From: CAZHZT01 sp964537285
GTDB taxonomy: Bacteria; Bacteroidota; Bacteroidia; Chitinophagales; Saprospiraceae
Length of the DNA: 52,262 bases
Assembly (NCBI GenBank): GCA_964537285.1
Contig: CAZHZT010000029.1
Span: 1-52,262, forward strand
Direction of reading: 5' to 3'
Shown here: one piece after another, positions 1 to 7,689 of the stretch
How the letters are laid out: each line of letters starts with the position of its first letter
How positions within the stretch are numbered: position 1 is the stretch's first letter
The notes under the pieces: generated by a model
What the model was told of the DNA's origin: nothing
Databases searched by the model: none
What the model saw: the letters and a program-made list of their open reading frames with translations, nothing else
Position numbers and translations under genes: made by a program

Positions 1-92
1 AGCCTGTCAAAAAGCTAAATTGAATAAGGCCGGTCCTAAAACATTGATTTACAGCTTTTATTATTAATTATTGTGACAAGATGAAGTTACTT

Positions 93-115
93 AAAATTCG
101 GGATGACTCATGTTT
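93..115. repeat. Half copy of the ATGAGTC palindrome
   Basis: These 23 bases match the right half of the palindrome at 4321-4356, reading through TTCGGGATGACTCATGT. The left arm is absent, so no hairpin can form. It lies 45 bp before the start of the glycosyltransferase gene. It is best read as a decayed or truncated member of the ATGAGTC family (other copies at 3535, 4321, 14504 and 45060). Confidence 0.7.
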
Positions 116-159
116 ACACAACTTTGATCCATTTGGCAATATAAATTCATACGTTAATT

Positions 160-1035
160 ATGAAAGTAGTAGGTTTTACTTTTATCCGAAACGCCATAAA
201 ATACGACTATCCGATCGTGGAAGCCATTCTGTCGATCCTTCCTTTATGTGATCAGGTCGTTGTGGCCGTTGGCGCATCCGAAGACGAGACTTTGTCGCTT
301 ATTCAGAACATTCCGTCTGGCAAGATTCGTATAATTGAAACGGTCTGGGATGATCATCTTCGTGAAGGAGGGCGAGTACTGGCTGAGGAAACCAATAAAG
401 CCTATGATGCAATTGATCCGGATGCTGATTGGTGTTTTTACATTCAGGGAGATGAGGTGGTGCATGAGAATGATCATCCTAATATAAAAAATGCGATGAA
501 AACGTATTTAAATACTCCCGAAGTGGAAGGACTCTTGTTTAAATACCGGCATTTTTATGGTTCGTATGATTATATAGGAGATTCGAGAAGATGGTATCGA
601 AGAGAAGTACGCATTGTCCGTAAAAACGCAGCTATTCGTTCTTATCTGGATGCACAAGGCTTTAGGAAGGATAATAAAAAGCTTCGGGTAAAGCTGATCG
701 ATGCCTATGTCCACCATTACGGTTGGGTAAAGCATCCTGCCAAGCAGCAGGAGAAACAGATGAATTTCAACAAGCTTTGGCATAGTGATGATTGGATGGA
801 AACCAATATCCCGGATGTAGATGCTTTTGATTATTCAAATATCGACTTTTTAAAACGATATACCGGTACTCACCCTAAAGTGATGCAGGATCGAATAGAT
901 AAAGTGAACTGGAGCTTTTCTTTTGATCCCACCCGCTATAAACCGCCTTTAAAATATCGCTTTTTACATTGGGTAGAATCGAGAACGGGCTGGCGGCTTG
1001 GGGAGTATCGGAATTATTCGTTATTGAGTTCATAG
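160..1035 (+). CDS. Glycosyltransferase, GT-A fold (family 2-like)
   Basis: A 291-residue cytosolic protein without signal peptide or membrane segment. The N-terminus has a beta-strand and helix typical of GT-A nucleotide-sugar transferases (VVGFTFIRNA, then the VVVAVGASEDET segment near residues 33-44). An acidic pair in FYIQGDEVVH (residues 93-102) sits where the metal-binding DxD-like motif falls. The remainder is rich in aromatic and basic residues, as in proteins annotated as glycosyltransferase family 2 in Bacteroidota. Donor and acceptor cannot be told. It stands alone; the start is the first ATG, and no Shine-Dalgarno is visible, which is normal here. The 264 bp after it (1036-1299) show no gene, hairpin or promoter that I can support. 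Confidence 0.75.
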   Translation: MKVVGFTFIRNAIKYDYPIVEAILSILPLCDQVVVAVGASEDETLSLIQNIPSGKIRIIETVWDDHLREGGRVLAEETNKAYDAIDPDADWCFYIQGDEVVHENDHPNIKNAMKTYLNTPEVEGLLFKYRHFYGSYDYIGDSRRWYRREVRIVRKNAAIRSYLDAQGFRKDNKKLRVKLIDAYVHHYGWVKHPAKQQEKQMNFNKLWHSDDWMETNIPDVDAFDYSNIDFLKRYTGTHPKVMQDRIDKVNWSFSFDPTRYKPPLKYRFLHWVESRTGWRLGEYRNYSLLSS

Positions 1036-1299
1036 AAAATCCTTTCGCTCCAATATTGCTTTTGTAGTTCTTCATAAGCTAATGACAGTGCTTTTGCTAT
1101 TGGTTTAATGATTCTTGAGGGGGCAGTTATTTTTTAAAGGTTCCTTAGTATGAACTGATCGAGGTCAATATAGTTTGCAACCTCTCGAATAGATTTCTTC
1201 AAGTCCAATCTTCTTCTTCTAATCCGCTCACCAAAAGTTTTTGATATCGTCAAAGTTTATCTTAACTTATCCGTCCAAACAACTCGAATCCTCACAAAA

Positions 1300-2367
1300 A
1301 TGAAATACGTATTACCTCTGCTCGTTCTAATTCTCCTTACCGCATGCCAGGAAGATGAAGTAAATCCCTACGAAACAAACCCTGGCCCAGTTATCCGAGC
1401 CGTAGACCTCTCTATCCTTCCTGAAATTGAAGAATCAGGCACTGTTTTTTACAACTTCGAAGGCCAAGCCGAAAATATGTTATCCATCCTAAAAAACGCG
1501 GGTGTCAATACTGTAAGGCTTCGACTTTGGCATACACCTGATACAAAGCATTCTTCTTTGCAGGAAGTACAACAATTTTCAAATAGGTTGAAAGAAAATA
1601 AGCTCAACGTTTGGCTAACGATTCATTATTCAGATACATGGGCTGACCCGGGATCTCAGGATGTACCCAAGGCATGGGAATCATTGCAAATGGGAACTTT
1701 GGCAGACAGCGTGTTTAGGTATACCGAAAAAGTTATAAAAAGGGTTCAGCCAGATTTTGTCCAAATCGGAAATGAAATAAATAATGGCTTTTTATTTCCC
1801 CACGGAAACATTTATTCCAATGCATCCGGTTTTGAGGCCCTTTATAAGGAGGGGGCAAGGGCCGTTCGTGAAACTTCTGAAGAAACTATGATCATTTTTC
1901 ACTATGCAGGGCTTGATGGCGCAGAGACCTTCTTCAATCGTTTCCCTCACTTAGATTTTGATGTTATTGGCCTGTCCTACTATCCTATTTGGCATGGGAA
2001 AGATTTGGATGAATTGTCCAATACCTTATCTACTCTGGGAGAGGTTCATAATAAACCTGTAATCATAGCTGAAGTTGCTTATCCTTTCACATTAGGTTGG
2101 GCTGATTGGACGAACAATATCGTTGGTCTGGAAGAGCAATTGATCCTGCCTGATTATCCTGCTTCACCGGATGGGCAGAAAAGCTTTATTTCCAGAATTA
2201 TGGAAATCGCGACGGCCCGGGAAAATGGATTGGGTATTTGCTATTGGGGAGGTGAATGGGTTGCTTTCAAAGGGCCTCAGGCTATGGATGGGTCTCCGTT
2301 TGAAAACCAAGCATTGTTTGACTTCGAGTTTAGGGCATTGCCGGTTGTTGAAGTATTTAGAGAGTGA
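1300..2367 (+). CDS. Glycoside hydrolase family 53 lipoprotein (endo-beta-1,4-galactanase)
   Basis: A 355-residue exported enzyme predicted to cut beta-1,4-galactan side chains of pectin or arabinogalactan. The N-terminus is a lipoprotein signal ending LLTACQ (Cys16), so it is probably membrane-anchored. GH53 hallmarks follow in order: RAVDLSILPEIEESG (33-47), NTVRLRLWHTP (70-80), the acid/base glutamate in QIGNEINNG (Glu159) and the nucleophile in VIIAEVAYP (Glu258). The length is right for a single-domain GH53. No SusC/SusD genes sit beside it, so it is not in a visible polysaccharide utilisation locus. A hairpin begins 17 bp after the stop. Confidence 0.9.
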   Translation: MKYVLPLLVLILLTACQEDEVNPYETNPGPVIRAVDLSILPEIEESGTVFYNFEGQAENMLSILKNAGVNTVRLRLWHTPDTKHSSLQEVQQFSNRLKENKLNVWLTIHYSDTWADPGSQDVPKAWESLQMGTLADSVFRYTEKVIKRVQPDFVQIGNEINNGFLFPHGNIYSNASGFEALYKEGARAVRETSEETMIIFHYAGLDGAETFFNRFPHLDFDVIGLSYYPIWHGKDLDELSNTLSTLGEVHNKPVIIAEVAYPFTLGWADWTNNIVGLEEQLILPDYPASPDGQKSFISRIMEIATARENGLGICYWGGEWVAFKGPQAMDGSPFENQALFDFEFRALPVVEVFRE

Positions 2368-2383
2368 TTTTTTTCCTAAGATT

Positions 2384-2421
2384 GGACTTTAGCCCTTTTG
2401 GTATTAATGGGCTAAAGCCCC
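2384..2421. terminator. Hairpin after the GH53 gene
   Basis: Inverted arms GGACTTTAGCCC and GGGCTAAAGCCC enclose a 13-nt loop, 17 bp after the GH53 stop. No T-run follows on the plus strand, so termination is plausible but not proven. Confidence 0.45.
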
Positions 2422-2439
2422 GATAAATCTTAACACTAC

Positions 2440-2598
2440 AGAGGCTGTCTCATAAGTAGGTTCGTTGCGCATGGCAGGAAATTTTCTTTCTTGAGAGGCG
2501 TTCTTTTTTTTAACTTTTAGTAAAATTTAAAAAAAAGAACGCCTCTCAAGATAAAATATTCCTCCCGAGCCAAACGAATTACTTATGAGACAGCCTCT
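2440..2598. repeat. Two-storey palindrome, GGCTGTCTCAT family, copy 1
   Basis: The outer arms are AGAGGCTGTCTCATAAGTA and its exact reverse complement at 2580-2598. Inside lies a poorly paired stretch with GGCAGG on the left and CCTCCC on the right. The tip is a second perfect hairpin with arms starting CTTGAGAGGCGTTC and ending in A/T runs. It fills the gap between two convergent genes. Copy 2 at 10452-10653 shares the outer arms and the GGCAGG/CCTCCC shoulders but has a different tip. Confidence 0.85.
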
Positions 2599-2640
2599 AA
2601 AAAAAACTTAAGCCGCAATATAGTACCGACTGCTTTTTAG

Positions 2641-3501
2641 TTAATTTTTTATAAAACGTTTAACTCCCGAGAAATTCTCCCCATTAAAGGTAATAAAATA
2701 AACCCCTTCCGGCCATTGTTCCGCAACCAATTCAAATAAGTTTTTGCCTTGAAGAAGCTTTAAGCCTTCATTAAAAATAACTCTGCCAGAAAGATTTACG
2801 ACTTGCAAAGAAACCTCTGAAGGGCTATCCGTATCAATGCTTAATCGAAGCCAATCATTGATCGGGTTAGGGAAAATAGTAATCTCTGCGCTTGATGTTG
2901 TCAAGGTTTGATTTGAATTGACAATTTTTTCTTCCACAGTCAAAGTGTTGCAAGCGGCACCATCCCCGGAAGTCGCATTGTTACCATTAACACCGTTTCC
3001 GCAAGAATAGAACGTAACGGTGCCACCTCCGGCAGGAGCTGTCCAGTCAACCAGGAATTCATTGTTGTTTTGCACGCCATTTTGTTCTGCGTACGTACGC
3101 CCGGTTGAATTAACCGTTGAGATTTTTACATTTGAAGCAGGATTGGACCAATCGGTTACCGGTGTAGCGCTTTCACCTTCTACACCATTCAGGGCGATCA
3201 TCTGGAAGCCATATCCATTTGGACTGCCTGCAGCAGCGTTCAGAGTTACCTTAACGCGATATGTCTCTCCGGGCAGATAACCTTCAGCGACTACTGAGTT
3301 GTCGTTTTGATCCAGCAAATCAATATCCAGGGTAACTTGTATGGGGCCTTGATTATGGCAATTTTGACAGGTCTTGGAGTCATCGCCCGGAGCACCTGAG
3401 TTGCCTTCTTGTGCAAAGCCTGCTCTGCCATCAGAACTGCCGAGAAATAATACAGCCGCGAGGCTAAAAAAGAATAGGGTGTAAATGAACTTGAGCTTCA
3501 T
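2641..3501 (-). CDS. Secreted choice-of-anchor/Reeler-like protein with CxxCH motif and T9SS sorting domain
   Basis: A 286-residue exported protein. The start is taken at the ATG whose complement is 3499-3501, because the next residues form a clean signal peptide (KLKFIYTLFFFSLAAVLFL). A longer frame upstream only translates the palindrome at 3515-3612. After the signal comes a segment resembling choice-of-anchor V/Reeler-like domains, with CQNCH (Cys45, Cys48, His49) able to bind one c-type haem. The last 80 residues are a T9SS type A sorting domain (ITIFPNPINDW to GVYFITF and a basic tail). The role is unknown; haem binding is inferred from the motif alone. The hairpin ends 13 bp before the start codon, so it would lie in the 5' leader. 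Confidence 0.75.
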   Translation of the reverse strand: MKLKFIYTLFFFSLAAVLFLGSSDGRAGFAQEGNSGAPGDDSKTCQNCHNQGPIQVTLDIDLLDQNDNSVVAEGYLPGETYRVKVTLNAAAGSPNGYGFQMIALNGVEGESATPVTDWSNPASNVKISTVNSTGRTYAEQNGVQNNNEFLVDWTAPAGGGTVTFYSCGNGVNGNNATSGDGAACNTLTVEEKIVNSNQTLTTSSAEITIFPNPINDWLRLSIDTDSPSEVSLQVVNLSGRVIFNEGLKLLQGKNLFELVAEQWPEGVYFITFNGENFSGVKRFIKN

Positions 3502-3514
3502 GTTTAATTTTTTA

Positions 3515-3612
3515 GTTCTTTGACATAAATTGTATGGAACTGAAACATGAGTCCTCCCGAAAATTCGGGAGGACTCATGTTTCAGTTCCATTTTTCACAA
3601 TTTCTGTCAAAA
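3515..3612. repeat. boxA-framed palindrome carrying an ATGAGTC core
   Basis: The left arm begins GTTCTTTGACATAAATTGTA and the right arm ends in its near-complement CACAATTTCTGTCA. These outer arms are shared with the elements at 17823, 34142 and 45135. The inside is different: a near-perfect palindrome at 3535-3590 holding ACATGAGTCCTCCCGAA and its complement, the same core that stands alone at 4321 and 14504. It is a composite of two families, directly upstream of the T9SS gene start. Confidence 0.85.
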
Positions 3613-3617
3613 AAATT

Positions 3618-3667
3618 AGATAATAATACTTGAACGTCCGCAAGGCTTAAAGGGTTATTATTTAGAA
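3618..3667. repeat. Decayed core of the boxA-framed element
   Basis: The stretch CTTGAACGTCCGCAAGGCTT then AAAGGGTTATTATT resembles the core of the elements at 34142 and 45135 (TTGAATGCCCTTGTGGCT, AAAGGGTTATCATT). It is flanked by short AATAATA/TTATTATT arms. It lies just outside the composite element, as if the old core had been pushed out or left behind. Confidence 0.5.
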
Positions 3668-3709
3668 CGATCCTACAGTAAAAGGTTTATTCCGGGTCAG
3701 AAAATAATT

Positions 3710-3762
3710 CGTTCCCGTTTCCCGTTTCCCGTTCCCAGCTTATCGTTTCCCGCTTATCGTTT
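3710..3762 (-). repeat. Purine-rich GGGAAACGG tract over the PepSY gene stop
   Basis: On the minus (coding) strand the sequence is a degenerate run of AAACGATAAGCGGG and GGGAAACGGGAAACGGG units. It starts inside the last codons of the PepSY gene and supplies its Lys-Arg-stop. Similar tracts follow the stops at 5842, 18225, 27882 and 36042, always purine-rich on the sense strand. Confidence 0.65.
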
Positions 3763-4293
3763 GAACTTTTTCCGTTGCCGGATTAGTTTAGGGCCATACC
3801 AAAGCCATAGGCCGCTGCCAATCAGGAATAGAAGGCCAAACCCAATAAGGTTCATAGAAACTAACTTAAAAATATGACTGACTATCGATCCATCGTGAAG
3901 GGCTTCGATCCAATCGGAATGGCGACGGGCGATGGATTTGACTTTTCCGGTGGAGGCATCAACCTGAACTTCCCAGTAACCATTTTTAAAAAGAACTTTT
4001 ACAATACCTTTTGAAGGGCGCGCATCCATCCGATCAACAGGATTATTCTTTTGACTGGAGTTGTATTTGTAAAGAGCAGCCCGGGCAATAGAATCAACGG
4101 AACTAAGCGGTAACCACTCGCTTAGTTTAGAGCTCTCCCCCTTTTGAGTAGGTGGTTGGATAATGTCGGAATCTTTCTTTAAGGCCAGTAAAATTCCGGT
4201 AAGAGCACTAATGATAAAAAGTATGGATAAGGAGGTTCCTACGAAGCGATGGAACCTTCTGTTTGTTCTTAAACTTCTAACAAGATATTTCAA
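3754..4293 (-). CDS. PepSY-associated membrane protein
   Basis: A 179-residue inner-membrane protein with one transmembrane helix at about residues 17-41 (SILFIISALTGILLAL), a soluble middle (PepSY-like, containing VLFKNGYWEVQVDASTGKV) and a second helix at about 148-170. A His and basic residues before helix 1 (NRRFHRF) are typical of short PepSY proteins found near haem or iron reductases. The start is TTG at 4293: no in-frame ATG or GTG exists between it and an upstream stop, and a purine-rich AGGGAG precedes it. It follows fahA on the same strand, separated only by the ATGAGTC palindrome. The exact function is unknown. Confidence 0.75.
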   Translation of the reverse strand: MKYLVRSLRTNRRFHRFVGTSLSILFIISALTGILLALKKDSDIIQPPTQKGESSKLSEWLPLSSVDSIARAALYKYNSSQKNNPVDRMDARPSKGIVKVLFKNGYWEVQVDASTGKVKSIARRHSDWIEALHDGSIVSHIFKLVSMNLIGFGLLFLIGSGLWLWYGPKLIRQRKKFKR

Positions 4294-4320
4294 TTCTCCC
4301 TCGTTTTCAATGCTTCTGAC

Positions 4321-4356
4321 ACATGAGTCATTCCGAAAATTCGGGATGACTCATGT
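4321..4356. repeat. ATGAGTC palindrome between fahA and the PepSY gene
   Basis: ACATGAGTCATTCCGAA and TTCGGGATGACTCATGT form a 36-bp inverted repeat with a two-base centre. It lies 12 bp after the fahA stop and 28 bp before the PepSY TTG start, both on the minus strand. It could end fahA transcription or shape the PepSY leader. Confidence 0.8.
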
Positions 4357-4368
4357 TTGATAATTGAG

Positions 4369-5634
4369 CTATATCGCAGGAAGCACGGTTCCTTTGGATT
4401 CCCCAAAGCCAATTCGGATGCCATCTCTTTGGGCATAACCTTTCATGATGACCGTATCTCCGTCGTTGATGAATTTGCGTTCTGAGCCGTCGTTCATCTT
4501 TAAAGGCTGGGTGCCACGCCAGCTGAGCTCCAGCATAGAGCCGTAAGATTCTTTCGTCGGGCCACTAATTGTACCGGAGGCCATCATGTCACCTACATTG
4601 ATGTTGCAACCATTTACGGTGTGATGCGCTAGCTGTTGGCTGATATTCCAGTACATGTGTTTGAAGTTGGAGTGACAAACCTTTGTTGCCTCATTTTCGT
4701 CGGGCTGAATGTAAACTTCGAGTTCAATATCGAAGTTGCCTTTGCCCTCATATTTTAAGTAAGGAAGTACTTCAGGCTGTTGTTCAGGGCTGTTTACCCG
4801 GAAAGGCTCCAATGCATCCAAGGTAACGATCCAGGGAGAAATAGTGGATGCAAAGCTTTTGCCGAGGAAAGGCCCGAGAGGAACATATTCCCACTTTTGA
4901 ATATCTCTTGCAGACCAGTCATTGAATAAAACCATTCCAAAGATGAACTCTTCGGCTTTATTAACGGACACCGTTTCTCCAAGTAGGGTGGGTTTTCCTA
5001 CTACAAAAGCCATTTCCAGCTCAAAATCCAATAGTTTTGATGGGCCAAAAACGGGTTTTTCTGCTCCTTGAGGCATTTGTTGCCCTTTGGGGCGAATTAC
5101 AGGAGTTCCGGATACTACAATAGAAGATGCTCTTCCGTGATAACCTACGGGTAAATGTAGCCAGTTTGGAAGCAGAGCATTTTCTGGATCCCGGAACATA
5201 GATCCTACATTGGTCGCGTGCTCTCTGCTCGAGTAAAAATCAGTGTAATCACCTACTTTGACGGGCATTAGCAGCTTAACTTCTTCAATGTTATGCGTAT
5301 AATTCGATGCATTTTCCCGTACATCATAAGAAGTATCTTCTCTAAATAGGTCAGATAGTCTTTGGCGCACACTCCTTCCTACCGTTTTTCCAAGGCTTAT
5401 AAAGTCATTCAGATAAGATTGCTCAAAAACATTTCCTTCGATGTCTATACCTTTAAAATAGCCTTCCTTATGCAATGCAGCCAGGTTTATTATTGTATTG
5501 CCAATGATGCTGGCTACAAAAGAGGTTCCTTCCAGGTTTTCAGCAATTCCGAAAGGTAAGTTTTGTATGGGAAAGTCACTGTGTGCTTCAACGGATATCC
5601 AGGAACGAAGCGTTGGGTCATTAGCAGCTATCAT
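4369..5634 (-). CDS. fahA: Fumarylacetoacetase
   Basis: A 421-residue cytosolic hydrolase that splits fumarylacetoacetate into fumarate and acetoacetate, the last step of tyrosine/homogentisate breakdown. The length matches the eukaryote-type enzyme. Metal ligands can be placed by family knowledge: Asp132 in DFYSSREHA, Glu205 and Glu207 in DFELEMAF, and Asp239 in NDWSARDIQ. His139 in REHATNVG is the general base. The remaining tyrosine genes (hmgA, hppD) are not in the window. A promoter -7 box lies 20 bp upstream. Confidence 0.95.
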   Translation of the reverse strand: MIAANDPTLRSWISVEAHSDFPIQNLPFGIAENLEGTSFVASIIGNTIINLAALHKEGYFKGIDIEGNVFEQSYLNDFISLGKTVGRSVRQRLSDLFREDTSYDVRENASNYTHNIEEVKLLMPVKVGDYTDFYSSREHATNVGSMFRDPENALLPNWLHLPVGYHGRASSIVVSGTPVIRPKGQQMPQGAEKPVFGPSKLLDFELEMAFVVGKPTLLGETVSVNKAEEFIFGMVLFNDWSARDIQKWEYVPLGPFLGKSFASTISPWIVTLDALEPFRVNSPEQQPEVLPYLKYEGKGNFDIELEVYIQPDENEATKVCHSNFKHMYWNISQQLAHHTVNGCNINVGDMMASGTISGPTKESYGSMLELSWRGTQPLKMNDGSERKFINDGDTVIMKGYAQRDGIRIGFGESKGTVLPAI

Positions 5635-5653
5635 ATATTGTTTTGTTTTAAAA

Positions 5654-5661
5654 CAAAGGTA
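5654..5661 (-). promoter_or_regulatory. Putative -7 box for fahA
   Basis: On the minus strand this reads TACCTTTG, a perfect match to the Bacteroidota -7 consensus TAnnTTTG, 20 bp before the fahA ATG. No TTG sits at the ideal 19-21 bp spacing (one lies at 14), so the -33 box is uncertain. Confidence 0.5.
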
Positions 5662-5679
5662 ATAAAAATTGCGGGCAAC

Positions 5680-5832
5680 GGATAGCAGCCAACAGGGTAC
5701 ATTTCATTTTATGGCTGTTCTCAAGAAGAGATTATTTTTAGAGAGAGGCACGCTACCGCGTGCCTCTCTAAAGAAAACACCTTCTCAAGAACAGCTATAA
5801 AATGAAATGCACCCCGCTGGCCGTTAGCCGTT
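5680..5832. repeat. Two-storey palindrome between fahA and DUF4837
   Basis: The best outer arms are GGTACATTTCATTTTATGGC at 5696 and the matching GCTATAAAATGAAATGCACC ending at 5813; weaker pairing extends to 5680 and 5832. A mismatched shoulder (CAAGAAG/CCTTCTCAAG) separates them from a perfect inner hairpin, AGAGAGGCACGC with GCGTGCCTCTCT around TACC. The architecture matches the elements at 2440, 10452 and 12516, but no arm sequence is shared. Confidence 0.8.
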
Positions 5833-5834
5833 TA
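5811..5834 (-). repeat. Short purine-type tract after the DUF4837 stop
   Basis: Read on the minus strand, TTAAACGGCTAACGG then CCAGCGGGG follows the DUF4837 stop within about 10 bp. It resembles the GGGAAACGG tracts but is short and overlaps the outer arm of the palindrome. Confidence 0.4.
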
Positions 5835-5841
5835 ATAGTGA

Positions 5842-6924
5842 TTACCATTCAATAGTAGAAAGGATTAAGCTGAGTTCCTGAAAAAAATCTCTTTTTTCTT
5901 CTCCGGGGGCAAAGAGGAACCCATCGGCCATTAAAATTTCTCCTTGTTCTTCATTATAAATAACGTAGGAAATGAATGGCCCCCCCAGAAAATCATTTTC
6001 CATTTCCCATATTCCGCGCACTTCGAGCGCGTAATGATTGAAAGAAGAAACAGGAGTAAGAATTAGCGGTAAGTCATTGGGGTTGACTTTCATATACGAA
6101 TCGGGTTTACTGGAAGAGACCCTTAGTCCCAGTTCATCTCTTAACTCAATTATTCCTTGTTTAGTAAGTTGATCCTGGCTTTTGTATGGACGTTTATGCA
6201 GGAGAATATTGCTTGTCATTTTTCTATTATCCTTTCTTATCCAAAGGAAATCTTTTTCGAAAAAAGCAGTATTGAAATCATTTGGTATACGCATGGCGAT
6301 TCCAAATGAATCAAGGACCGATGCCGACAGGCTTATATTATTTCCGGATTGAAAAGCAGTTGCTTCGATCTTGGTTTGGTCGAATGTATTAATCCGGGAA
6401 ACAATGCTATTAAAGTTGCGCTTGAAGTTTTCAATGAGTTTGTCATGCCCGGAGCCGAATTGATAGATCAGGATTTGGCCGTTTGCCCATTTGTCATTGC
6501 CGACGGAGGAGGAGTACTCTGGATTTTCTTTAGCTCTTCGGAGGTTTTCTTGCCCAATATCGCCGATGACCATCTGTCTTGTAGGAGAATCTTCATCGTC
6601 AAGGTCAGCAACTACGAGATAAGTTCTTAATTCTTTTCTGACCGATTTTGCGTTGAGATCCTCTATTGTGTAATGCTTAAGGTCAAAGATCGGTTCGGGC
6701 TGGGGAAGTACAAGAACGGGGGATTCCAGGAAATAGCGCAGGGTGTCGCCTACGGCTCCTTCCCAGATGTTTTTATCGGCAATTACCACCAAAGTGTTCA
6801 CTTTGCCTATTGCAGTATGCTTCGATTTCATACGAGGGCTCATAGGACTATCGCATGAAATGAGGAAAAACAACAGGCTAAATGTAAGTAGTGAATAAAG
6901 AGCTGGCTTTCGTATATACGTCAT
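5842..6924 (-). CDS. DUF4837 family lipoprotein
   Basis: A 360-residue lipoprotein with signal peptide LLTFSLLFFLISCDSP (lipid Cys near 25). The body matches the Bacteroidota family DUF4837: an early TLVVIADKNIWEGAVGD strand-helix, a region of basic motifs near LYQ/FGSG, and a late NHYALEVRGIWEMENDFLGG segment. The family has no established function; envelope location is inferred from the lipobox. Single gene, minus strand, with its 3' end inside a palindromic region. Confidence 0.85.
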   Translation of the reverse strand: MTYIRKPALYSLLTFSLLFFLISCDSPMSPRMKSKHTAIGKVNTLVVIADKNIWEGAVGDTLRYFLESPVLVLPQPEPIFDLKHYTIEDLNAKSVRKELRTYLVVADLDDEDSPTRQMVIGDIGQENLRRAKENPEYSSSVGNDKWANGQILIYQFGSGHDKLIENFKRNFNSIVSRINTFDQTKIEATAFQSGNNISLSASVLDSFGIAMRIPNDFNTAFFEKDFLWIRKDNRKMTSNILLHKRPYKSQDQLTKQGIIELRDELGLRVSSSKPDSYMKVNPNDLPLILTPVSSFNHYALEVRGIWEMENDFLGGPFISYVIYNEEQGEILMADGFLFAPGEEKRDFFQELSLILSTIEW

Positions 6925-7032
6925 TTGAAAAAAAATTTTCTATTTTAGAATTTCAAGTACATTGTTTGACTTAGGTTACCACTATACAGTACTTAGATGC
7001 AATATAGGCAACTTATGGCGCAAAAAACACGA

Positions 7033-7068
7033 AAAGCGCAGCAGGATGAATTCATCCTGCTGCGCTTT
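7033..7068 (-). terminator. rpsT terminator
   Basis: A perfect 36-bp palindrome: AAAGCGCAGCAGGATGAA followed at once by its complement. It lies 42 bp after the rpsT stop, with a T-run (TTTTTTG) a few bases downstream on the minus strand. Confidence 0.75.
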
Positions 7069-7110
7069 AAGCATGTAATACTTTTATTATTATAAAACAG
7101 AGAAAAGTGA

Positions 7111-7380
7111 TTAGGCCGTTTCTCCTAGTTTTAGTTTTTTAACGTGTTTTGACAACTTCGACTTTAAGTTAGAAGCTTTGTTTTTATGCCAGTTTCCTTG
7201 ACGTACCAGTCTGTCCATCATGCTAACGACCTTAGGCAAAAATGCCATCGCCTCATCCGGATCACTCATTTCGCGTAGCTTTCTAATAGCTGTACGCGTA
7301 GACTTTTTGTAGTACCTGTTGTGTACACGGCGCTTCTCGTCTTGGCGAATACGCTTTTTGGCTGATTTATGATGTGCCAT
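7111..7380 (-). CDS. rpsT: 30S ribosomal protein S20
   Basis: An 89-residue, strongly basic protein with the S20 signature: N-terminal MAHHKSAKKRIRQDEKRR, the helix with NRYYKKSTRTAIRKLRE, and ASNLKSKLSKHVKKL near the end. It binds the 5' domain of 16S rRNA early in 30S assembly. ATG start; the promoter is clear about 48 bp upstream and a palindromic terminator follows. Confidence 0.97.
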   Translation of the reverse strand: MAHHKSAKKRIRQDEKRRVHNRYYKKSTRTAIRKLREMSDPDEAMAFLPKVVSMMDRLVRQGNWHKNKASNLKSKLSKHVKKLKLGETA

Positions 7381-7427
7381 ATTAATTCCTCTCGATTACT
7401 TTTAAATATCTATTTTCAAACGGAATG

Positions 7428-7457
7428 CAAAGGTATTATTTTTTTTATAAAAAGCAA
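7428..7457 (-). promoter_or_regulatory. rpsT promoter (Bacteroidota type)
   Basis: On the minus strand, TTG (7457-7455) is followed after 19 bp by TACCTTTG (7435-7428), a full match to TTG-N19-TAnnTTTG. Transcription would begin near 7421, giving a leader of about 40 nt. Confidence 0.8.
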
Positions 7458-7470
7458 AAAAATCTTTAAA

Positions 7471-7530
7471 AAAGACTATTGCAAGGAGGTGTGCCGGCAC
7501 ATCTACTTGCAATAGTCTTTATCAAAGAAC
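7471..7530 (-). repeat. Hairpin with adjoining boxA-like motif between rpsT and sucA
   Basis: Arms AAAGACTATTGCAAG and CTTGCAATAGTCTTT enclose a second inverted repeat, AGGTGTGCCGGCACATCT. On the minus strand GTTCTTTGATA (one base off the boxA-like motif) comes just before the hairpin and a T-run just after, so it could end transcription upstream of the rpsT promoter. It lies in a divergent gap, and nothing else is recognisable from 7531 to 7689. Confidence 0.65.
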
Positions 7531-7689
7531 TATAAATTTTTATTTTTTGAAAAGTCAAGGCTGTTTTTCGATAAAAAGTCATGATTTTTGTTGTAAATAT
7601 ATAGATATTTGTATGAATTAAATTATAATAAAACAATCATGAAGCTGCTGCGTTATTCGGCAAAATAAAGCTTAAAAATATCATATTCC

